Below, piece after piece: positions 21,401 to 29,144 of a DNA stretch of 64,000 nucleotides; position 1 is the stretch's first letter; each line of letters begins with the position of its first letter. The translations under genes and the position numbers were made by a program. Origin of the DNA: Leptodactylus fallax (taxonomy: Eukaryota > Chordata > Amphibia > Anura > Leptodactylidae). The stretch is from the NCBI GenBank assembly GCA_947044405.1, contig CAMRHE010000646.1:521001-585000 (forward strand), written 5' to 3'. A model generated the notes under the pieces. The model made no database searches. It was not told the DNA's origin and saw only the letters and a program-made list of their open reading frames with translations.

Positions 21401-23815
21401 GATAGATTGGTCATGTCTGCTCTTCTGTGGGCGGGTCCTGTATGGGGATAGATTGGTCATGTCTGCTCTGTGTGGGCGGGTCCTGTATGGGGATAGATTG
21501 GTCATCTCTGCTCTGTGTGGGTGTGTCCTGTACGTGGATGGATTGGTCATGTCTGCTCTGTGTGGGCGGGTCCTGTATGTGGATAGATTGGTCATGTCTG
21601 CTGTGTGGGCGGGTCCTGTATGTGGATAGATTGGTCATGTCTGCTCTGTGTGGGTGGGTCCTGTATGGGGATAGATTGGTCATGTCTGTTCTGTGTGGGA
21701 GGGTCCTGTATGGGGATAGATTGGTCATGTCTGCTCTGTGTGGACGGGTCCTGTATGTGGATAGATTGGTCATGTCTGTTCTGTGTGGGAGGATCCTGTA
21801 TGTGGATAGATTGGTCATGTCTGCTCTGTGTGGGAGGGTCCTGTATGTGGATAGATTGGTCATGTCTGCTCTGTGTGGGCGGGTCCTGTATGGGGATAGA
21901 TTGGTCATGTCTGTTCTGTGTGGGAGGGTCCTGTATGGGGATAGATTGGTCATGTCTGCTCTGTGTGGGCGTGTCCTGTATGGGGATAGATTGGTCATGT
22001 CTGCTCTGTGTGGGCGGGTCCTGTATGGGGATAGATTGGTCATCTCTGCTCTGTGTGGGCGTGTCCTGTACGTGGATGGATTGGTCATGTCTGCTCTGTG
22101 TGGGCGGGTCCTGTATGTGGATAGATTGGTCATGTCTGCTGTGTGGGCGGGTCCTGTATGTGGATAGATTGGTCATGTCTGCTCTGTGTGGGCGGGTCCT
22201 GTATGGGGATAGATTGGTCATGTCTGTTCTGTGTGGGAGGGTCCTGTATGGGGATAGATTGGTCATGTCTGCTCTGTGTGGGCGGGTCCTGTATGGGGAT
22301 AGATTGGTCATGTCTGCTCTTTGTGGGCGGGTCCTGTATGGGGATAGATTGGTCATGTCTGCTCTGTGTGGGCGGGTCCTGTATGGGGATAGATTGGTCA
22401 TGTCTGCTCTGTGTGGGCGGGTCCTGTATGGGGATAGATTGGTCATGTCTGGTCTGTGTGGGCGGGTCCTGTATGGGGATAGATTGGTCATGTCTGCTCT
22501 GTGTGGGTGGGTCCTGTATGGGGATAGATTGGTCATGTCTGCTGTGTGTGGGAGGGTCCTGTATGGTGGATAGATTGGTCATGTCTGCTCTGTGTGGGAG
22601 GGTCCTGTATGTGGATAGATTGGTCATGTCTGCTCTGTGTGGGAGGGTCCTGTATGGGGATAGATTGGTCATGTCTGCTCTGTGTGGGCGGGTCCTGTAT
22701 GGGGATAGATTGGTCATGTCTGCTCTGTGTGGGCGGGTCCTGTATGGGGACAGATTGGTCATGTCTGCTCTGTGTGGGAGGGTCCTGTATGTGGATAGAT
22801 TGGTCATGTCTGCTCTGTGTGGGCGGGTCCTGTATGTGGATAGATTGGTCATGTCTGTTCTGTGTGGGAGGGTCCTGTATGGGGATAGATTGGTCATGTC
22901 TGTTCTGTGTGGGAGGGGCCCGTATGGGGGATAGATTGGTCATGTCTGCTCTGTGTGGGGGGGGCCTGTGTGGGGGGGGGGGGGGGTGGGGGGGGGGTGT
23001 CTGCTCTGGGTGGGGGGGTCCTGTATGGGGATAGATTGGTCATGTCTGCGTCTGTGTGGGAGGGTCCTGTATGGGGATAGATTGGTCATGTCTGCTCTGT
23101 GTGGGCGGGTCCTGTATGGGGATAGATTGGTCATGTCTGCTCTGTGTGGGCGGGTCCTGTATGGGGATAGATTGGTCATGTCTGCTCTGTGTGGGCGGGT
23201 CCTGTATGGGGATAGATTGGTCATGTCTGCTCTGTGTGGGCGGGTCCTGTATGGGGATAGATTGGTCATGTCTGCTCTGTGTGGGAGGGTCCTGTATGTG
23301 GATAGATTGGTCATGTCTGCTCTGTGTGGGCGTGTCCTGTATGGGGATAGATTGGTCATGTCTGCTCTGTGTGGGCGGGTCCTGTATGGGGATAGATTGG
23401 TCATGTCTGCTCTGTGTGGGAGGGTCCTGTATGGGGGAAGGTGGGGGTGGGCGGGTGGGGGGGGGGGGGGGGCGGGGGGGGGGGGGGGGGGGGGGGGGGC
23501 TGGCTGTGTGGGAGGGTCCTGTATGGGGATAGATTGGTCATGTCTGCTCTGTGTGGGCGGGTCCTGTATGGGGATAGATTGGTCATGTCTGCTCTGTGTG
23601 GGGGGGTCCTGTATGGGGATAGATTGGCGTGCTGCTCGGGGGGGGGGGCTGTGGGGGGATTGGTCATGTCTGCTCTGTGTGGGCGGGTCTACTGTATGGG
23701 AGATAGATGGGTCATGTCTGCTCTGTGTGGGAGGGTGCTGTGTGGGGATAGATTGGTCATGTCTGCTCTGTGTGGGCGTGTCCTGTATGGAGATAGATTG
23801 GTCATGTCTCCTGTA
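18480..23815. repeat. 45-bp minisatellite (about 118 copies) with higher-order repeats
   Basis: The unit contains GGTCATGTCTGCTCTGTGTG, then GGCGGGTCCTGTATG and GGGATAGATT. The period is a multiple of three, so both strands show long repetitive open frames (15-residue repeats). Blocks starting near 18901, 19711 and 20558 are near-identical (spacing 810, then about 847). Blocks starting near 21600 and 22138 repeat at about 538. Long G runs interrupt it at 21007-21027, 22960-22998 and 23455-23500. It fills intron 6. Confidence 0.95.
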
Positions 23816-23852
23816 CGGGACGATCTGACGCTAGATGTCCTTTGTATTTCAG

Positions 23853-23888
23853 ATCCAGGAGAGCTGCAGAGAGAGGGGGACTGCGGAG
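23853..23888 (+). CDS. OBSCN: OBSCN exon 7: 36-bp linker micro-exon
   Basis: This is a very short exon between acceptor TTTGTATTTCAG (ending 23852) and donor GTAAAT (23889). It encodes DPGELQREGDCG and is in phase 1 at both ends, so it could be skipped without changing frame. In mammalian obscurin an acidic linker (PDEPEEKPAS-like) sits at this position between two Ig domains. The sequence itself is poorly conserved, so the exon is supported by splice sites, phase and position. Confidence 0.72.
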
Positions 23889-24106
23889 GTAAATCTATAG
23901 TGTCCTATAAATACAGAGGCAGCGACAATAGGTGTTATAGAGGAACTCTGTGTAGCTACTTCCAATCAGTGACCTCAGCTGGAGGACTGTACAGCACTGC
24001 AGAGTATGCAGGTGCTATGTCTATAACCAGAAGTAATGACTGGCGTGGATGCTGATGATGTCATCGGTAAGGAGCGGCTGTCACCATCTCTCGTCTTGTC
24101 CTGCAG
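23889..24106 (+). other. Short intron 7
   Basis: A unique intron of 218 bases. No element is recognised. Confidence 0.7.
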
Positions 24107-24202
24107 ATCTGGAGAAGCCGATCCCTCCGATGTTCCTGGAGAGATTCACAAACAAGAAGGTGCAGAAGGGCGCCAGCATCACCTTATCTGTCAAAGTGGA
24201 AG
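24107..24202 (+). CDS. OBSCN: OBSCN exon 8: first half of an Ig domain
   Basis: The acceptor TTGTCCTGCAG ends at 24106 and the donor GTAACG is at 24203. The translation DLEKPIPPMFLERFTNKKVQ then KGASITLSVKVEG matches the PPRMLERFTPKKVKKGSSIT segment of mammalian obscurin as recalled. It is in phase 1 at both ends. The Ig domain continues in exon 9 after an intron filled mainly by a 39-bp array. Confidence 0.94.
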
Positions 24203-24511
24203 GTAACGCCCCCCGCCCCGCCGTACTGTGCAGGCTTAAAGGGGAACTCCAGAGTATGATGTCAGGATATAGAGGTCAGGATGGCTGCTGATACAGAGCG
24301 ACAAATCCCCTGCACATATAAAGCATCATATTCTGCTACCTGAACTCACCACTGGGGGGAGCTCACTGTATACAGATTTATAGTCCCTCCTCCTGTGAAC
24401 TCATCTGTCTGCAGCCAGCGCCCTCTAGTGGGCAGTGTGAGACTAGAGGTAATTGGTAATTGGTCAACTCTACTGCTGCAGCAGAAGGCACATATAGACA
24501 TGACATAGCAG
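24203..24511. other. 5' part of intron 8
   Basis: About 300 bases of intron precede the array. AAAGGGGAACTCCAGAGTAT at 24239-24258 and the CCAGCGCCCTCTAGTGG segment at 24416-24432 look like parts of dispersed repeats, but I cannot name the family. Confidence 0.4.
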
Positions 24512-27158
24512 GAGAATTGTGACTGCAGCTCTGGATGTGACTGGAGTAAAAGACAATGTGACTGCAGCTCTGGATGTGACTGGAGTATAAGACAATGTGA
24601 CTGCAGCTCTGGATGTGACTGGAGTATTAGACAATGTGACTGCAGCTTGGGATGTGACTGGAGTATAAAACAATGTGACTGCAGCTCTGGATGTGACTGG
24701 AGTATTAGACAATGTGACTGCAGCTTGGGATGTGACTGGAGTATAAAACAATGTGACTGCAGCTCTGGATGTGACTGGAGTATTAGACAATGTGACTGCA
24801 GCTCTGGATGTGACTGGAGTATTAGACAATGTGACTGCAGCTTGGGATGTGACTGAAGTATTAGACAATGTGACTGCAGCTCTGGGTGTGACTGGAGTAT
24901 TAGACAATGTGAATGCAGCTTGGAATGTGGCTGGAGTATTAGACAATGTGACTGCAGCTTGGGATGTGACTGGAGTATTAGACAATGTGACTGCAGCTTG
25001 GGATGTGGCTGGAGTATTAGACAATGTGACTGCAGCTCTGGATGTGACTGGAGTATTAGACAATGTGACTGCAGCTCTGGGTGTGACTGGAGTATTAGAC
25101 AATGTGATTGCAGTTTGGGATGTGACTTGAGTATAAGTTAATGTGACTGCAGCTCTGGATGTGACTGGAGTATTAGACAATGTGACTGCAGCTTGGGATG
25201 TGACTGGAGTATTAGACAGTGTGACTGTAGCTTGGGATGTGGCTGGAGTATTAGACAATGTGACTGCAGCTCTGGGTGTGACTGGAGTATTAGACAATGT
25301 GACTGCAGCTCTGGATGTGACTGGAGTATTAGACAATGTGACTGCAGCTTGGGATGTGACTGGAGTATTAGACAATGTGACTGCAGCTTGGGATGTGACT
25401 GGAGTATTAGACAATGTGACTGCAGCTTGGGATGTGACTGGAGTATTAGACAATGTGACTGCAGCTTGGGATGTGACTGGAGTATTAGACAATGTGACTG
25501 CAGCTTGGGATGTGACTGGAGTATTAGACAATGTGACTGCAGCTTGGGATGTGACTGGAGTATTAGACAATGTGACTGCAGCTTGGGATGTGACTGGAGT
25601 ATTAGACAATGTGACTGCAGCTTGGGATGTGACTGGAGTATTAGACAATGTGACTGCAGCTTGGGATGTGACTGGAGTATTAGACAATGTGACTGCAGCT
25701 TGGGATGTGACTGGAGTATTAGACAATGTGACTGCAGCTCTGGATGTGACTGGAGTATAAGACAATGTGACTGCAGCTCTGGATGTGACTGGAGTATTAG
25801 ACAATGTGACTGCAGCTCTGGATGTGACTGGAGTATAAGACAATGTGACTGCAGCTCTGGATGTGACTGGAGTATTAGACAATGTGACTGCAGCTCTGGA
25901 TGTGACTGGAGTATTAGACAATGTGACTGCAGTTTGGGATGTGACTGGAGTATTAGACAATGTGACTGCAGCTTGGGATGTGACTGGAGTATTAGACAAT
26001 GTGACTGCAGCTCTGGATGTGACTGGAGTATTAGACAATGTGACTGCAGCTCTGGATGTGACTGGAGTATTAGACAATGTGACTGCAGTTTGGGATGTGA
26101 CTGGAGTATTAGACAATGTGACTGCAGCTTGGGATGTGACTGGAGTATTAGACAATGTGACTGCAGTTTGGGATGTGACTGGAGTATTAGACAATGTGAC
26201 TGCAGTTTGGGATGTGACTGGAGTATTAGACAATGTGACTGCAGCTTGGGATGTGACTGGAGTATTAGACAATGTGACTGCAGCTTGGGATGTGACTGGA
26301 GTATTAGACAATGTGACTGCAGCTCTGGATGTGACTGGAGTATTAGACAATGTGACTGCAGTTTGGGATGTGACTGGAGTATTAGACAATGTGACTGCAG
26401 CTTGGGATGTGACTGGAGTATTAGACAATGTGACTGCAGTTTGGGATGTGACTGGAGTATTAGACAATGTGACTGCAGCTTGGGATGTGACTGGAGTATT
26501 AGACAATGTGACTGCAGTTTGGGATGTGACTGGAGTATTAGACAATGTGACTGCAGCTTGGGATGTGACTGGAGTATTAGACAATGTGACTGCAGCTCTG
26601 GATGTGACTGGAGTATTAGACAATGTGACTGCAGCTCTGGATGTGACTGGAGTATTAGACAATGTGACTGCAGCTCTGGATGTGACTGGAGTATTAGACA
26701 CGATGTAACCTCAGCTCTGGGTGTGACTGGAGTATTAGACAATGTGACTGCAGCTTGGGATGTGACTGGAGTATTAGACAATGTGACTGCAGTTTGGGAT
26801 GTGACTGGAGTATTAGACAATGTGACTGCAGCTTGGGATGTGACTGGAGTATTAGACAATGTGACTGCAGTTTGGGATGTGACTGGAGTATTAGACAATG
26901 TGACTGCAGCTTGGGATGTGACTGGAGTATTAGACAATGTGACTGCAGTTTGGGATGTGACTGGAGTATTAGACAATGTGACTGCAGCTTGGGATGTGAC
27001 TGGAGTATTAGACAATGTGACTGCAGCTCTGGATGTGACTGGAGTATTAGACAATGTGACTGCAGCTCTGGATGTGACTGGAGTATTAGACAATGTGACT
27101 GCAGCTCTGGATGTGACTGGAGTATTAGACAATGTGACTGCAGTTTGGGATGTGACTT
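24512..27158. repeat. 39-bp minisatellite (about 68 copies)
   Basis: The unit contains GTGACTGCAGCTCTGGATGT and GACTGGAGTATTAGACAAT, with GCTCTGG / GCTTGGG / GTTTGGG variants. Its reverse complement shares CCAGTCACATCCAGAGCTGC with the 55-bp array at 12175. The block at about 26341-26700 repeats at 26772-27131 (spacing 431). The period is a multiple of three, giving long open frames on both strands (for example 24470-26701 on the minus strand) that are not genes. The array ends only about 18 bases before the exon 9 acceptor. Confidence 0.95.
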
Positions 27159-27176
27159 GATCTCTCTACATTCCAG

Positions 27177-27395
27177 GGATCCCGACTCCTCAGGTCACTT
27201 GGCTGAAGGAGGAGTCTCCGGAAGACGTTCTGTGGATTAAGCCGGAGACGGTGGGCTACAAGATGGCGAGCTCCAACATGCACCACAGCCTGATCCTGCT
27301 GGACGTGGACACCGAGTTCACCGGCACCTACACCTGCATCGCCACCAACAAGGTGGGGCAGTCCATCTGCAGCGCCTCCGTAGAGGTCCTAGAAG
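27177..27395 (+). CDS. OBSCN: OBSCN exon 9: second half of an Ig domain
   Basis: The acceptor CTCTACATTCCAG ends at 27176 and the donor GTAAAT is at 27396. The translation carries PQVTWLKEE (Ig tryptophan), HHSLILLDVDTEFTGTYTCI (second Ig cysteine) and ATNKVGQSICSASVEVLE, close to mammalian obscurin. It is in phase 1 at both ends. The frame remains open past the donor into a short GGAGGAGGTGCCAGT array up to 27658. Confidence 0.95.
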
Positions 27396-27407
27396 GTAAA
27401 TGGGAGC

Positions 27408-27635
27408 AGGAGGAGGGGCCAGTCATTGGGGAGGAGGTGCCAGTTATTGGGAGGAGGTGCCAGTCATGGGGGGGAGGAGGTGCCAGTCATGGGGGGGAGG
27501 AGGTGCCAGTCATTGGGGAGGAGGTGCCAGTTATTGGGAGGAGGTGCCAGTCATGGGAGGGAGGAGGTGCCAGTCATTGGGGAGGAGGTGCCAGTTATTG
27601 GGAGGAGGTGCCAGTCATTTGGGGAAGGAGGTGTC
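27408..27635. repeat. About 22-bp GGAGGAGGTGCCAGT minisatellite
   Basis: About ten units of GGAGGAGGTGCCAGTCAT with a variable GG-rich end. It starts about 12 bases after the exon 9 donor. Confidence 0.85.
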
Positions 27636-27694
27636 AGCCTTGTGGCGTGTACCAGTAGATGAGTCTTATTCTTGTGTCTTGTCTTGTGTTACAG

Positions 27695-27764
27695 AGAAGG
27701 AGGCGAAGATCCTGGCAGAAGCAGATAAGATTGTGAAGGAGGTTCTGAAGTCATCTGTATCAGG
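27695..27764 (+). CDS. OBSCN: OBSCN exon 10: helical linker
   Basis: The acceptor CTTGTGTTACAG ends at 27694 and the donor GTGAGT is at 27765. It encodes EKEAKILAEADKIVKEVLKS plus SVSG, a charged, probably helical linker. The equivalent mammalian linker (EEQEKVKEALIST-like) has the same character but low identity. It enters in phase 1 and exits in phase 2. Confidence 0.85.
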
Positions 27765-27774
27765 GTGAGTACCG

Positions 27775-28140
27775 GGGTGGCCCCTTCTCATACACATCTG
27801 TAGTGTAGTCTGTACCAGGGCAGCCCCTTATCATACATCCCTGTAGTTTAGCCTGTACCAGGGTGGCCCCTTATCATACATCCCTGTAGTTTAGCCTGTA
27901 CCAGGGTGGCCCCTTATCATACAGCTCTGTAGTGTAGTCTGTACCGTGGCGGCCCCTTATCATACAGCTCTGTAGTGTAGTCTGTACCGTGGCGGCCCCT
28001 TATCATACAGCTCTGTAGTGTAGTCTGTACCGTGGCGGCCCCTTATCATACAGCTCTGTAGTGTAGTCTGTACCGTGGCGGCCCCTTATCATACAGCTCT
28101 GTAGTGTAGTCTGTACCAGGGCAGCCCCTTATCATACAGC
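27775..28140. repeat. 43-bp minisatellite (about 8 copies)
   Basis: The unit contains GGCCCCTTATCATACAGCTC and TGTAGTGTAGTCTGTACC. Single-base variants separate an early subset (ACATCCCTGTAGTTTAG) from a late subset (ACAGCTCTGTAGTGTAG). It lies in intron 10 directly after the donor of exon 10. Confidence 0.9.
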
Positions 28141-28263
28141 TTGTTGATGGCGGTGCCTGGCTGATGTATGACATGGGGCCCCTGATGTTGGTGATGGCAG
28201 CGCCTCCTCTGGCCGTGTACTGAGGCCGCCTCTTCTCTCATTCTCTATTCTCTTTTTTCGCAG

Positions 28264-28301
28264 CAGGATTGAGATCGCGGTGCAGCCGCCGGAGGCAGAC
28301 G
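28264..28301 (+). CDS. OBSCN: OBSCN exon 11: 38-bp linker exon with tandem acceptor
   Basis: The acceptor region TTTTTTCGCAGCAG offers two AGs three bases apart (ends at 28263 and 28266), so the exon begins at 28264 or 28267. The translation is (G)RIEIAVQPPEAD or the same without R. The donor is GTGAGT at 28302. It enters in phase 2 and exits in phase 1. The sequence is poorly conserved; support is splice sites and phase continuity. Confidence 0.78.
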
Positions 28302-28491
28302 GTGAGTGGCACAAACCTTGTAATATCCGCTGCGGCTCGCTCCGGCCTCCGGTTCCGTCACAGATCAGATGCTGCGGCGTTACCGGTTCCAGTGCAATCC
28401 ATCAGGGTTTGAGCCGCGGTTTGTGGTATATTTTCCTGTAATTTTTCCTGCACTTGTACAGTTTAACCCTTTGTTTGCGCTAATTCATCAG

Positions 28492-28609
28492 GTGACTCCA
28501 GAAAGGCCCAGAAGCCGCAGATTTCATTAACAGATGTCGGGACTGAAGAGTTTTTCCAGAAACTGACATCACAAATCACAGAGATGGTCTCCCGCCAAGA
28601 TCAGTCAAG
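28492..28609 (+). CDS. OBSCN: OBSCN exon 12: linker before the SH3; contains an apparent +1
   Basis: The acceptor AATTCATCAG ends at 28491 and the donor GTAAAT is at 28610. The translation GDSRKAQKPQISLTDVGTEE then FFQKLTSQITEMVSRQDQS matches the VGTEEFLQKLTSQITEMVS block of mammalian obscurin as recalled. Exon length leaves phase 2, but exon 13 needs phase 1. One base too many, plausibly one A of the AA at 28607-28608, would explain it and would give the same residue count as the mammalian linker. Confidence 0.9.
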
Positions 28610-28963
28610 GTAAATCACAAGGCGGCTCCGCCCACAACATGGCTCCGGTCACCTAGCAACCACCTGACTGGGTGACTGCCATGTAGCTCCATGTAGTGGT
28701 GGGGACAGGAAGTAAGGACAGTGTCTGCAGGGGGGCCCACGTGGTCCCGTATAATGGGACGGCTCTGGTCCTTAGACAATATGTATGGCAATAGTAGTAA
28801 GAAGTGGGCGAGAGGGTGACATTGCCGTCTCTGCTGGACGGTGCAGTACAGCGTGCACTGATTCTAAGGCTTAGTGACTACAACTCCCAGCAAACATCGT
28901 ACTGAGAAGGTTGTTCTGTGCTCTGGAGAACTTTCTTCAGAACTGTCTTCTTCCTCCTTGTAG
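28610..28963 (+). other. Intron 12, about 350 bases
   Basis: This is an intron with no recognised repeat or element. An additional weak AG acceptor (CTTTCTTCAG) ends at 28940, upstream of the favoured one at 28963; its use would change the reading frame. Confidence 0.6.
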
Positions 28964-29112
28964 CCTCCCTCCGAGTCCCCGGGATGCCCGGCATGGACAG
29001 TGACGATGAGTCCAAGACCCCGTCTGCCTCCCCGCGTCACGGCAGGTCCAGGCCGTCCTCCATTGCTATGGAGTCTTCATCCGAATCTGAGGACGGTGAT
29101 GCCAGAGGAGAG
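28964..29112 (+). CDS. OBSCN: OBSCN exon 13: serine-rich linker before SH3
   Basis: The favoured acceptor CTTCCTCCTTGTAG ends at 28963 and the donor GTAATG is at 29113. Read in phase 1 it gives ASLRVPGMPGMDSDDESK, SPRHGRSRPSSIAMESSSES and EDGDARGE. The segment DSDDESKTPSASPRHGRSRP is essentially the mammalian obscurin sequence as recalled. The exon ends in phase 0, as needed by exon 14. Entry from exon 12 is off by one base as sequenced; using the AG at 28940 instead would restore frame by adding hydrophobic residues TVFFLLVA, which I consider less likely. Confidence 0.9.
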
Positions 29113-29144
29113 GTAATGAAGTCCGTAGTCATCCTGGGGGCAGT

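Noticed and set aside
24470..27160. Repeat protein of 13-residue units on either strand
   Set aside because: The 39-bp period makes all frames repeat without stops. Unit variants do not favour synonymous change, and the array lies in an obscurin intron.
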